A DNA stretch of 64,000 nt, taken from the NCBI RefSeq assembly GCF_022557175.1, contig NZ_CP092915.1, positions 806,001 through 870,000 on the forward strand, written 5' to 3'. The translations under genes and the position numbers were made by a program. Within the stretch, counting starts at the first letter, position 1, and each line of letters begins with the position of its first letter. The notes under the pieces are model-generated. The model was not told the DNA's origin. It ran no database searches and saw nothing but the letters and a program-made list of their open reading frames with translations. This DNA comes from Mycolicibacterium sp. YH-1 (lineage in GTDB: Bacteria; Actinomycetota; Actinomycetes; Mycobacteriales; Mycobacteriaceae). Below, piece by piece: positions 11,566-20,289 of this stretch.

Positions 11566-12479
11566 GGCGAGTGGGCTGGGCGCTGCGGCTTGATTCCGCC
11601 GAGTTGTTTGGTCAACTCGTCGGCCGTTGCCGCTAGCGCCTGGGCGCGCTCAGTGATCTCTTTGTCGGTCAAGGCCTTTCCGATATGCAGTGAGGCGACC
11701 ATGACCTGGCGCTGGTGATGGTCGAACACCGGCGCGGAGATGACGCTGATGTCGTGCGGCGTGCGACCACGCGGACTCTCGTCGCGCAGATACACCCGTT
11801 CGCCGATATCGGACACCAGTTCGCCAAGTAGCGCGCGCAACTCGTCGGGCAGGTTCGTCGTCGACATCCCAGCCATCAACGCGTACAGCCGTCTGCCTCC
11901 CGGCGTCAGGCATTCCACCAGATATCCGTCTGCGCGGCAGTTCTCGATCACCCGGTTGAGTTGAGCGGTCTTCGTGCGCAGCGGCACGGTGGGCTCCTTG
12001 GCGAGCCAGTCGCGTAGCGCCTCGTCATCCCAGAGCACGAACATCAGCCCGACCGGTGGTGCGAAGGGGTAGCTCTGGCCGACCTCCACGCCGGCGCGGA
12101 AACCGGGCGGCTCCACCAACTCGATCAGCGTGATGCGATCGTCGATCACTCCGGACAGCGCGGCGGCCACCCGGAAGCGAGCGGACAACCGACCCAGTTC
12201 GTCACGCGCGGCCGGGCTCACGCGCAGTGACTCCTGGGCCTTGTGTCCCAGCGTGATCAGTGCGGGACCCAGTCGGTAGGTCTTGTCCTGCGCGTCGCGA
12301 ACCAGGTACCCGGAGGCGGCGAGCGTCGTGACGATGCCCAGGCAGGTCGGCTTGCTCACCCCTGCACGGCGGGCCAGCTCGGAGAGACCGAAGCGGTCGT
12401 GGGGATGGCGGGCCAGGAACTCGAGGACGGTGACCACGCGTGTGGTGGGTGGAGACGCCCGGCCGGATTCGCCGTCCAT
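11559..12479 (-). CDS. IclR family transcriptional regulator
   Basis: 306 residues. The N-terminal winged helix-turn-helix (TTRVVTVLEFLARHP...LSELARRAGVSKPTCLGIV) is followed by an IclR effector domain. ATG at 12479 was taken because it starts just before the helix-turn-helix; an upstream start at 12563 would run through the KstR-type operator. It is divergent from the Rv3531c-like operon and shares a 167-bp regulatory region with it, so it may respond to a sterol or aromatic intermediate, but no ligand can be read from the sequence. Confidence 0.88.
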   Translation of the reverse strand: MDGESGRASPPTTRVVTVLEFLARHPHDRFGLSELARRAGVSKPTCLGIVTTLAASGYLVRDAQDKTYRLGPALITLGHKAQESLRVSPAARDELGRLSARFRVAAALSGVIDDRITLIELVEPPGFRAGVEVGQSYPFAPPVGLMFVLWDDEALRDWLAKEPTVPLRTKTAQLNRVIENCRADGYLVECLTPGGRRLYALMAGMSTTNLPDELRALLGELVSDIGERVYLRDESPRGRTPHDISVISAPVFDHHQRQVMVASLHIGKALTDKEITERAQALAATADELTKQLGGIKPQRPAHSPQ

Positions 12480-12504
12480 GCTGCACCTACCCGTCACTGG
12501 AACG

Positions 12505-12533
12505 TTGACTGAGATTAGAACGCGTTCTACTCT
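12505..12533 (+). promoter_or_regulatory. KstR-type operator (12516-12529) inside a predicted promoter
   Basis: TAGAACGCGTTCTA at 12516-12529 fits the KstR consensus TnnAACnnGTTnnA exactly. It lies between TTGACT (12505-12510, -35-like) and TACTCT (12528-12533, weak -10) with 17-bp spacing. It faces the Rv3531c-like operon and also sits 37 bp upstream of the iclR start, so it could repress both. Confidence 0.8.
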
Positions 12534-12646
12534 CAGGTCAGAAACTCTACCAGCACGGTCCAATATTGAACCGCCGAAGACGACGATGCTGCGAGAAACG
12601 AAGCCGCGGAGGAGTCGGGCAGACGATCACGGAGGCAGCAATCCGT

Positions 12647-13774
12647 ATGTATTCACAACCGTTGGTCGACGCCATCGCCGAGGCAGAGCACCTCGTCACG
12701 ACGGCACCATTCATCGAGTCCGAGGCCGACCTCATCGAGGGGCTCCAGTACCTGGCAGGTTGCATCGCCGCGTGCACGCACGTCGCGTTCGACTACGACC
12801 GCGATCACCCGTTCCTCCACGAGGGGACAGGGCCGTTCACCAAGATGGGCCTGGACAACCCGGACACGATGTACTTCGGCACCCGGGTGCAGGCCAACCG
12901 CGAGTACGTCGTCACGGGCAGGCGCGGCAGTACCACCGACGTGAGCTTCCAGCTGCTCGGCGGTGAGTACACCGACGACAACGTGCCCGATAGCGAGACG
13001 GCATTCGACGACCGCAAGCTCGACATCGCCGCAGACGGCACCTTCGAGTGGCGATTCACGCCCACCAGTCCGGCCCAGCTCGTCATCCGCGAGGTGTACA
13101 ACGACTGGTCAGCGCACCGCGGCTCCTTCGCCATCGCGCGCACCGACACCGAGGGCACCGCGCCGCCGCCGCTGACCAAGGAACTCATCGAGAAGCGTTA
13201 CGCCGTGGCCGGTAAGCAGCTCGTTCAGCGCGTCAAGACGTGGTTGCAGTTCCCGAAGTGGTTCTACGACGACTTGCCCGTCAACACGCTGACCGCCCCG
13301 CGGCTGACCCCGGGCGGGCTGGCCACCCAGTACTCGTCGGTCGGGCACTTCGACCTGAAACCCGACCAGGCCATCGTCATCACGCTGCCGGTCACCGACG
13401 CGCCGTACCTGGGCTTCCAGCTGGGCAGCCTGTGGTACATCTCGCTGGACTACATCAACCACCAGACCTCGCTCAACGGCACCCAGATGCAGGCCGACCC
13501 GGACGGCAAGATCCGCATCGTCGTGTCCGACGCCAACCCCGGCGTGACGAACTGGTGCGAGACGCTGGGCCACGGCAAGGGTTACCTACAGTTCCGGTGG
13601 CAGCGGGTCTCGCGTGAGTTGACCGAGGCCGACGGCCCGACGATGGAACTGGTCGACATCGAACAGGTGGCCGCGGCGTTGCCGTATCACGAGGCGAACA
13701 AGATCTCCGAGGAAGACTGGCGCGCGCGTATCGCGCTACGCCAGAAGCAAATTGGCGACAGGATGGTGGGCTAG
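12647..13774 (+). CDS. Rv3531c-like conserved protein with DUF1214-type C-terminal domain
   Basis: 375 residues, the length I recall for M. tuberculosis Rv3531c. The C-terminal half (about residues 220-350) has the beta-rich pattern with YLGFQLGSLWY and NPGVTNWCETLGH seen in DUF1254/DUF1214 proteins. There is no signal peptide. The function is unknown. ATG at 12647 follows ggaggcag by about 8 nt. The stop is 2 bp from the next gene, and the three-gene string reproduces Rv3531c-Rv3530c-Rv3529c, which belongs to the KstR-controlled sterol regulon. Several other starts are possible upstream. Confidence 0.82.
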   Translation: MYSQPLVDAIAEAEHLVTTAPFIESEADLIEGLQYLAGCIAACTHVAFDYDRDHPFLHEGTGPFTKMGLDNPDTMYFGTRVQANREYVVTGRRGSTTDVSFQLLGGEYTDDNVPDSETAFDDRKLDIAADGTFEWRFTPTSPAQLVIREVYNDWSAHRGSFAIARTDTEGTAPPPLTKELIEKRYAVAGKQLVQRVKTWLQFPKWFYDDLPVNTLTAPRLTPGGLATQYSSVGHFDLKPDQAIVITLPVTDAPYLGFQLGSLWYISLDYINHQTSLNGTQMQADPDGKIRIVVSDANPGVTNWCETLGHGKGYLQFRWQRVSRELTEADGPTMELVDIEQVAAALPYHEANKISEEDWRARIALRQKQIGDRMVG

Positions 13775-13776
13775 CC

Positions 13777-14559
13777 GTGGGTGGCATTCTCAAGGACAAG
13801 GTCGTCGTGATCAGTGGCGTCGGACCTGCGCTGGGTACGACGCTGGCGCGACGATGTGCCGAGGAGGGGGCCGACCTGGTGCTCGCGGCGCGGACCGTCG
13901 AACGGCTCGAGGACGTGGCGAAGACCGTCACCGACCTCGGGCGACGGGCGGTCTCGGTCGGTACCGACATCACCGACGATGCCCAGGTGAACAACCTCGT
14001 CGAGGAGGCGCTGAAGGCTTACGGCAAGGTCGACGTGCTGATCAACAACGCGTTCCGGGTGCCGTCGATGAGGCCGTTGGCCGACACCACGTTCGAGCAC
14101 ATGCGGGACGCGATCGAACTCACGGTGTTCGGCGCGCTGCGCCTCATCCAGGGCTTCACGCCGGCGCTTGCCGAGGCCAACGGCGCCGTGGTGAACGTCA
14201 ACTCGATGGTCGTGCGGCACTCGCAGGCCAAGTACGGCGCCTACAAGATGGCGAAGTCCGCACTGCTCGCGATGTCGCAGTCGCTGGCCACCGAGCTGGG
14301 CGATCAGGGCATCCGGGTCAATTCCATTCTGCCCGGCTACATCTGGGGTGGCACGCTGGAGAGCTACTTCAACCACCAGGCGGGCAAGTACGGCACCACC
14401 GTTGACGAGATCTACAAGGCCACCGCGGCGGCGTCCGACCTCAAGCGGCTGCCGACCGAGGATGAGGTGGCCTCGGCCATCCTCTTCATGGCCAGCGACC
14501 TGTCCAGCGGAATCACGGGCCAGGCGCTCGACGTGAACTGTGGGGAGTACAAGGCCTGA
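13777..14559 (+). CDS. Short-chain dehydrogenase/reductase (Rv3530c-like)
   Basis: 260 residues, classical SDR. The cofactor loop is SGVGPALG near residue 14, followed by the NNA motif in LINNAFRVP and the catalytic Tyr-Lys pair in YKMAK (Tyr about 156, Lys about 160); VNVNSMV holds the Ser. The glycine-rich loop is VGPALG rather than the usual xGIG. The start is GTG, 2 bp after the preceding stop, and the last base of its TGA is the first base of the next ATG, so all three genes are tightly coupled. It probably oxidises or reduces a steroid or acyl-CoA hydroxyl group; the substrate is unknown. Confidence 0.87.
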   Translation: MGGILKDKVVVISGVGPALGTTLARRCAEEGADLVLAARTVERLEDVAKTVTDLGRRAVSVGTDITDDAQVNNLVEEALKAYGKVDVLINNAFRVPSMRPLADTTFEHMRDAIELTVFGALRLIQGFTPALAEANGAVVNVNSMVVRHSQAKYGAYKMAKSALLAMSQSLATELGDQGIRVNSILPGYIWGGTLESYFNHQAGKYGTTVDEIYKATAAASDLKRLPTEDEVASAILFMASDLSSGITGQALDVNCGEYKA

Positions 14560-15710
14560 TGAACAACCCGGCACGCACCGACGTCGGAACCGTCGACGAC
14601 CTGCACGCGTCGGCAACCAAGGCCTGCGGTCTCGACGACTTCGGTGTCGACGATGACAACTACCGTGAGGCACTCGGCGTGCTTCTGGAGTCCTTCAGGC
14701 GTGACGCCGACCTGACCGAACTCGGCAGCAAGATGAACCGGTTCTTCGTGCGCAACGCGCTCGTCGCCCGGCTGGTGTCCGAGGCGGCATTCGCGCAGTA
14801 TCCGCAGCACGTCGATGTGCCGATCGAGCGGCCCATCTTCGTCACCGGGCTGCCGCGCACCGGCACCACGGTGATCCACCGCCTGCTCACCGCGGACCCA
14901 CGCCACCAGGGGCTGGAACTATGGCTCGCGGAGTTCCCGCAGCCCCGGCCACCGCGCGAAACCTGGTCGCAGAACCCGGTGTTCGCCCAGCTGGACGCCC
15001 AGTTCAGCAAGGCTCACGCGGAGGACCCGGACTACACGGGCCTGCACTACATGACCGCCGATGAGGTGGAGGAGTGCTGGCAGTTGCTGCGTCAGTCGCT
15101 GCACTCGGTGTCCTACGAGACGTTGGCGCACCTGCCCACGTACTCGAAGTGGCTGGCCGGTCAAGACTGGACGAAATCCTATCTGCGGCATCGCAAGAAC
15201 CTGCAGCTGATCGGTCTCAACGATCCGGAGAAGCGCTGGGTTCTCAAGAATCCGAGCCATCTATTCGCGCTCGACGCGTTGATGCAGACGTACCCGGATG
15301 CGCTGGTGGTGCAGTGTCACCGGCCGGCGGAGACCATCATGGCATCCATGTGCTCGTTGGCGCAGCACACCACGGCGGGCTGGTCCAACTCGTTCACCGG
15401 CGCCCAGATCGGTGCGGACGCCCTAGAGACATGGTCGCGAGGCCTCAAGCGGTTCAACGATGTTCGGGCCGATCATGACCCGGCTCAGTTCTGCGATGTC
15501 GACTACTTCGAGTTCGTCAAGGATCCGGTTGCGGCCGTCGAGGGCATCTATGAGCACTTCGGCATCGGGTTCACCGGCGAGGCTCGCACGGCGATCGTCC
15601 ACAGTCACGCGGAGAGCCAGAAGGGTCCCCGCGCGCCCAAGCACACTTACTCGCTGTCGGACTACGGGTTGACCGACGAGCAGGTCAAGGAGCGCTTCGC
15701 CGGGCTGTAG
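14559..15710 (+). CDS. Sulfotransferase family protein (Rv3529c-like)
   Basis: 383 residues. The PAPS-binding loop appears as TGLPRTGTTVIHRLL (about residue 95) and the 3'-phosphate region as VLKNPSHLF, with a C-terminal CDVDYFEFVKDP segment typical of mycobacterial Sulfotransfer_3 proteins. The start overlaps the SDR stop (ATGA). An acceptor cannot be named; the sterol setting suggests a hydroxylated steroid or lipid, as inference. The gene ends 3 bp from the convergent amidohydrolase with no visible terminator. Confidence 0.85.
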   Translation: MNNPARTDVGTVDDLHASATKACGLDDFGVDDDNYREALGVLLESFRRDADLTELGSKMNRFFVRNALVARLVSEAAFAQYPQHVDVPIERPIFVTGLPRTGTTVIHRLLTADPRHQGLELWLAEFPQPRPPRETWSQNPVFAQLDAQFSKAHAEDPDYTGLHYMTADEVEECWQLLRQSLHSVSYETLAHLPTYSKWLAGQDWTKSYLRHRKNLQLIGLNDPEKRWVLKNPSHLFALDALMQTYPDALVVQCHRPAETIMASMCSLAQHTTAGWSNSFTGAQIGADALETWSRGLKRFNDVRADHDPAQFCDVDYFEFVKDPVAAVEGIYEHFGIGFTGEARTAIVHSHAESQKGPRAPKHTYSLSDYGLTDEQVKERFAGL

Positions 15711-15713
15711 CCA

Positions 15714-17351
15714 TCACCGGGCTGCCGGCGTGACTGCGCCGCGTTCGAAGACGACGTCGCCCCGCACGATCGTGGCGGCAACCGCGACGTCGTGGAGTTC
15801 CTCGTCGGGCACCTCGGCCAGAGTGCGGTCGAGCACCACGAGATCGCCTTGCCGACCGGGCTCGATCACACCGCGTGCATCCTGGCGTGCCGCCCTGGCC
15901 GCACCGCTGGTGGCCGCTTCGAACGCCATCCGGACTGACAGGGCCTCCTCCGGCAGGAACGGGCCATCGGTTTCCCCGGGATAGTCGCGGTTTACGGCGA
16001 CGTGGATCCAGTCCATGGGGTTGGGTGTTGTGACGGGCCAATCGCTGCCGAAGGCCAGCGATACGCCGGCGCGCGCCATGGAGCGGAACTGATACTGAGT
16101 GGCGCGAAGCGATTCCGCGAGATAGGGCAGTGTCATCTGCGTCATTTGGGCATCCGACTGCGCCCAGAAGGGCTGAACGTTGGCGATGATGCCGAGCGCC
16201 GCCATGCGGTCGATGAGCGCAGAGTTGGTGATCTGCAGATGCGCGATCTGGTGGCGGTGATCGCGGGTGGGTACACCGCGCATGAAGCTCTCGAACACGG
16301 TGAGGATCTCGTCGGTCGCCCGGTCACCGATGGCGTGCACGTGAATGTCGAATCCGGCACGGTCGATGTCACGCATGATCGGTGTGAGTTGGGCCGGCTC
16401 GAAGAAGGTGAGCCCGGAGTTCGTCTGTGTGTCATCGGTGTACGGCTGCGAGATGGCCGCGGTGAACGTCTCGCAGACGCCGTCGTACATCACCTTCACC
16501 CCGTTCAGCGCTAGGTGATCGTTCGGCGCGACCCGTTCGCGGGCCGCAATGAACTCCGGCAGCGCCTGCTCGGGATGCTCGCGGGGGAGCCAGAGGTTGC
16601 CGGTCGCCTGCCCGACGATCTCGCCACGCTCCAACGCCGTGAGATAGGTCCCGAAGACGTTGGTGGTGGGGACGAAATCGCCGACGATCGCCTCCTGCCA
16701 GCCCGTCACTCCCAGCGCCAACAGGTGCTTCTGGCCCGCCCGCAGGCCGGCCAGGCGGGTCGCCTCGTCCATCGGCGGCATCAGCTCGGAGACCAACTGC
16801 ATGGCCGACTCGTGCAACAGCCCGACCGCTCGGCCGTCGGCATCGCGCTCGATGCGCCCTCCGGCCGGGTCTGCAGTGCGATCGTCGACGCCGGCTCGAG
16901 CCAGCGCCGCGGAGTTCACCCAGGCGCTGTGCCCGTCCTTGTTGGCGAGATATGCCGGGCGTGCTCCGGTGATCGCATCGAGTTCGCCGAGCATGCGGCT
17001 GGTGTCCTCGAAGTGATCGAGTGACCACCCGCGACCAATGACCCAGTCGGCGTCGGAGTGTGCACAGTAGTCGGCGATTCGGGCGAGCGCCTCATCGCGA
17101 GAGCCAGTGGCAGACAGGTCGCATCGCGCGAGTTCCACGCCCGACTCCACGAGGTGTACGTGTGCGTCGGTGAAGGCGGGGATGACGGAGCGGCCATGCG
17201 CATCGAACACCGCGGCGTTGCTCACGGGGCGGTGCGCGGCCATCGGCTCGACTGCCGTTATGGTGCCGTTCGCCACCGAAATGGCATGCAGCCCATCGAT
17301 ACCGAGAAGGGGCAGGTCACAGTTGACGAGGGTGAAATCGGCAACGGTCAT
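15714..17351 (-). CDS. YtcJ-type amidohydrolase (metal-dependent, amidohydrolase_3)
   Basis: 545 residues. Metal-binding motifs are FTDAHVHLVES near residue 65, the HVHAIGDRATDE segment, IAHLQ, and FGSDWPVTTPNPM near residue 440. The C-terminus (GVIEPGRQGDLVVLD) is the standard beta-sandwich closure. Such enzymes hydrolyse N-substituted formamides, amides or related bonds in the cytoplasm. ATG at 17351 fits the family start; the long upstream frame is the antisense of other coding. It is the last gene of a six-gene minus-strand unit with an ABC importer, which probably supplies the substrate. A second, distinct YtcJ-type protein lies at 38408. Confidence 0.87.
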   Translation of the reverse strand: MTVADFTLVNCDLPLLGIDGLHAISVANGTITAVEPMAAHRPVSNAAVFDAHGRSVIPAFTDAHVHLVESGVELARCDLSATGSRDEALARIADYCAHSDADWVIGRGWSLDHFEDTSRMLGELDAITGARPAYLANKDGHSAWVNSAALARAGVDDRTADPAGGRIERDADGRAVGLLHESAMQLVSELMPPMDEATRLAGLRAGQKHLLALGVTGWQEAIVGDFVPTTNVFGTYLTALERGEIVGQATGNLWLPREHPEQALPEFIAARERVAPNDHLALNGVKVMYDGVCETFTAAISQPYTDDTQTNSGLTFFEPAQLTPIMRDIDRAGFDIHVHAIGDRATDEILTVFESFMRGVPTRDHRHQIAHLQITNSALIDRMAALGIIANVQPFWAQSDAQMTQMTLPYLAESLRATQYQFRSMARAGVSLAFGSDWPVTTPNPMDWIHVAVNRDYPGETDGPFLPEEALSVRMAFEAATSGAARAARQDARGVIEPGRQGDLVVLDRTLAEVPDEELHDVAVAATIVRGDVVFERGAVTPAAR

Positions 17352-17377
17352 GTTTCGACTCTCCAATGAAAAAGGGG

Positions 17378-18220
17378 TCAGCCGACGAACGTTCGGGTGA
17401 CGTCGCGTGACGAGGAGCCGCCGGCGCGCAGAATCACGATGACGACCGCCAGCACCAGCAGGGTGCCGACCAGCATCACGGTGGCCATCGCCGCGAGTTC
17501 CGGGCGCAGGCCGGCCTTGATCGAGCTGAAAACGTACACCGGCCAGGGCGTGCTGCCGGTGGCCTGTACGAACGCAGAGATGATCGTGTTGTCGAGGCTC
17601 AGGGTGAACGCCATCAACCCACCGGCCACGATCGACGGGAGCAACTGAGGCAGCATGATCTGCCGGAAGCCATTCCACTGCGACGCATAGAGATCCGCTG
17701 CAGCCTCAGCGAGTGCCGGGTCCAGTGAGCGCACTCGCCCGCGGACGAGGAACGACACCACCGCCGTCGCGAACAACGAGTGTCCGATCGCGAGCCGCAG
17801 CACACCGTTCTCCAGCGGCCAGATTCCCGCATCGATGACCAGCGAGGTGAGCCATGGCAGCAGCGACACGGCCTGCACGATCTCGGGTGTCACCAGCACC
17901 AGGCCGATGACGCCGACGATGACCGACGTGACCGCACCGCGGCGCATACCGATCCCGATGCCGAGGAAGGTGCCAAGCAGCGTGGCGATCAGCGTCGCGA
18001 GGATCCCGGCCTGGATGGAGACGACGACCGAGTCGAGGATCGCGGAATTGTTGAACGCGCCCTGATAGGCGTCAATGCCTGCGCCCTCCCACGCGCCGAG
18101 CAGCCGGCCCGTGTTGAACGAGTACACGACGATCACGAGGATGGGCGCGAACAGAAAGCACAGCACCCCTACGCCCACCACGAGCAGCGCCCGATCGATT
18201 GCCGAACGGTTGTTCCTCAC
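17378..18220 (-). CDS. ABC transporter permease, PotC-like
   Basis: 280 residues with about six membrane segments and the inner-membrane EAA loop (LAEAAADLYASQWNGFRQIMLPQLLPSIVAG), which docks on the ATPase. The order ATPase, binding protein, PotB-like, PotC-like is that of spermidine/putrescine-type (PAAT-independent) importers. The GTG start at 18220 overlaps the upstream permease stop by 4 nt (GTGA). The substrate need not be a polyamine; the family also moves iron, thiamine, 2-aminoethylphosphonate and opines. Confidence 0.9.
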   Translation of the reverse strand: MRNNRSAIDRALLVVGVGVLCFLFAPILVIVVYSFNTGRLLGAWEGAGIDAYQGAFNNSAILDSVVVSIQAGILATLIATLLGTFLGIGIGMRRGAVTSVIVGVIGLVLVTPEIVQAVSLLPWLTSLVIDAGIWPLENGVLRLAIGHSLFATAVVSFLVRGRVRSLDPALAEAAADLYASQWNGFRQIMLPQLLPSIVAGGLMAFTLSLDNTIISAFVQATGSTPWPVYVFSSIKAGLRPELAAMATVMLVGTLLVLAVVIVILRAGGSSSRDVTRTFVG

Positions 18221-19158
18221 GAGGCGGTTCCCCCAATGCCAGCGGTTTCCACGGCGAGTCTGTTGTGCCGGCGCGAGATGCGCATTGCCACCAATCCGGC
18301 GACGCCGATGAGCGCGATTGTCAACAGGGTGATCAGGATCAGCATGACCGACATGGCCGATCCGAGCGCCCAGTTCTGACCCTGCTGGAACTGGCCGGCG
18401 ATCATCTGCCCGACCATGTTGCCGCGCGCGCCGCCGAGCACCGACGCGGTGATGTAGTCACCCATCAGCGGGATGAACACCAACAGCACCCCGGAGATGA
18501 TTCCCGGACTCGCCAGCGGCAACGTCACCTGACGGAAGGTCGCCCATCGTCCGGCTCCCAGATCCGTACTCGCCTCTCGCAGTGCCGGACTCATGCGCTC
18601 CAGTGCGACGAAGATCGGCAGGATCATCAGCGGCAGATAGTTGTAGACGACGCCGAGTTGCACGGCCTGCTTGGTGTAGAGCATCGAGAACGCGCCGTCG
18701 ACCAGGCCCATGGACCGCAGCAGCCGGGTCGCCGGGCCCTCGGGCGCCAGGATGATCTGCCAGCCGATGGTGCGGACCAGGAAGTTCGTCCAATACGGGA
18801 TGAACACCAACGCCAGCACCACATACCGCCAGCGCGTCGACACCTTGATCGCCAACCAGTACGCGAACGGCAGGCCGAGTGCCAGACAGATCGCCGTGCC
18901 CAGCACCGCGATCTGGAGCGTGTTCACGAAGGTCGCCAGGAAGGAGCCGCTGAGCGCCTCCTGATACCGGCCAAGGGACAGTGTGTCATTGGCGTGCGTG
19001 GCGTACAGGCTGGGCTTGTGGCCCAGGCTGTACCACACGACCACCAGGATGGGGACGACGAAGAACAACGCGAACCACAGCGCGCCGGGAATGGCGAGAG
19101 CGGTGAAGAGACCGCCGCCACGCAGACGACGGCGCGTGGCAGTCAGCAGGCCAGTCAT
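18217..19158 (-). CDS. ABC transporter permease, PotB-like
   Basis: 313 residues, an N-terminal membrane segment (GLFTALAIPGALWFALFF) and five or more further segments; the EAA loop is LREASTDLGAGRWATFRQVTLPLASPGIISG. It pairs with the PotC-like permease in a heterodimer. ATG at 19158 overlaps the binding-protein stop (ATGA). The downstream permease start overlaps its own stop, so the two permeases are made in equal amounts by coupling. Confidence 0.9.
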   Translation of the reverse strand: MTGLLTATRRRLRGGGLFTALAIPGALWFALFFVVPILVVVWYSLGHKPSLYATHANDTLSLGRYQEALSGSFLATFVNTLQIAVLGTAICLALGLPFAYWLAIKVSTRWRYVVLALVFIPYWTNFLVRTIGWQIILAPEGPATRLLRSMGLVDGAFSMLYTKQAVQLGVVYNYLPLMILPIFVALERMSPALREASTDLGAGRWATFRQVTLPLASPGIISGVLLVFIPLMGDYITASVLGGARGNMVGQMIAGQFQQGQNWALGSAMSVMLILITLLTIALIGVAGLVAMRISRRHNRLAVETAGIGGTAS

Positions 19159-20288
19159 CAGCCCCCCGCTCGGGCTTTCATCTCGCTGACGATGTCCATC
19201 CGCACCTGCTGCGCGTCGTTGATGACACCGGTGTACATGCGTGTCTTCTGCTCCGCGGTCGGGAAGATCATGTCGAGCAGTTCGGCGTTCTCGGAAACGA
19301 GTCGTTCCTGAGTGCCGGTGACGCCGGTGCCGTACCCGACGAACTCGGTGTTGCGTGCCGCCTGGTCCACGCCCAGCGAGTAGTTGATGAACTCGTATGC
19401 GGCATCACGGTTCGGTGCATCCTTGACGATGGCCCAGTTGTCCATCCACAGGTTGGTCTGTGGGGTCGGCAGGACCCACTTCCAGCGCTCTGGCGTTGGG
19501 CTGGACAGGATTCCGCGCCTGGCGTCGCCGTTCCAGCTGTGCATGAGAACCTGCGTGCCCTGCGGGATCGCGCTACTGCCGGGTGACGAGTCGAACGACG
19601 AGATGCACGGGGCGAGTTCGTCGACGAGGAATGTGCGGATCTGGTCGAGTTGGGCCGGATCGGTGGTGCTCTGATCCCAACCCCGGGCGAAGCAGAGGAT
19701 CGCTGCGATCTCGCCGGGATCGTCGACGAGCGAGGTCCTGCCCTTGGCCTCGCCCTTGGCGGCGGAGATGAAGTCGTCCCACGAGGTGAGTTCCCGTTTG
19801 ATGACCGTGGTGTCGTAGACGAACCCCGTTGTGCCCCAGAACTTGCAGACGGAGTGGGTGTTGTCGGGATCCCACTTCTGATTGCGGAAGGCGCCGTCGA
19901 TGTTGGTGACATTGGGCAGCCGCGACATGTCGAGCGTCTCCAGCAGGCCGTTCTCGGCCATCTGCGGGATGAAGACGCCGGTGGGGATGACGATGTCGTA
20001 TCCGCTGGTCCCGCGTGCTGCAACGAGTTTCGCGATCATCTCCTCATTGGAGGAGTAGGCGTCGATCTTGACCGGCTTACCGAAGCCCGACACGTTCTCG
20101 TCGGCGTCGTATCCGGCCCAGGAGTAGACGCGCAGGTCGCCCGATGCGGCCGACCCTCCGGGCTTTGAGCACGCGGCGAGTGCGACCGCGGCACTGACGC
20201 CGGCGACGCCGCCAAGGAACAGGCGCCGACTGATCGCAGCCTCGCGGCCCTTGGGCACGAGCAATCTGGGCGCTCGGTTCAGTGTCAT
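19158..20288 (-). CDS. ABC transporter substrate-binding lipoprotein, PotD-like, Tat-exported
   Basis: 376 residues. The N-terminus has a twin-arginine signal (ISRRLFLGG, Arg21-Arg22) ending in a lipobox LAACS with the acylated Cys at about residue 40. The mature part begins LRVYSWAGYDADE, as in PotD/PotF proteins, and has KWVLPTPQTNLWMDNWAI near residue 270. Tat export suggests folding before export. The usual Asp and Trp residues that bind polyamine amino groups cannot be checked without alignment. It starts 1 bp after the ATPase stop. Confidence 0.9.
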   Translation of the reverse strand: MTLNRAPRLLVPKGREAAISRRLFLGGVAGVSAAVALAACSKPGGSAASGDLRVYSWAGYDADENVSGFGKPVKIDAYSSNEEMIAKLVAARGTSGYDIVIPTGVFIPQMAENGLLETLDMSRLPNVTNIDGAFRNQKWDPDNTHSVCKFWGTTGFVYDTTVIKRELTSWDDFISAAKGEAKGRTSLVDDPGEIAAILCFARGWDQSTTDPAQLDQIRTFLVDELAPCISSFDSSPGSSAIPQGTQVLMHSWNGDARRGILSSPTPERWKWVLPTPQTNLWMDNWAIVKDAPNRDAAYEFINYSLGVDQAARNTEFVGYGTGVTGTQERLVSENAELLDMIFPTAEQKTRMYTGVINDAQQVRMDIVSEMKARAGG

Positions 20289-20289
20289 C

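Noticed and set aside
17352..17678. N-terminal extension of the amidohydrolase to 17678
   Set aside because: It lies over the PotC-like permease coding region on the same strand in another frame and has no family resemblance; ATG 17351 fits.
18199..19311. 370-codon plus-strand open frame opposite the ABC permeases
   Set aside because: Shadow of the permease genes, rich in Gln/Arg/His with no membrane segments or motifs.
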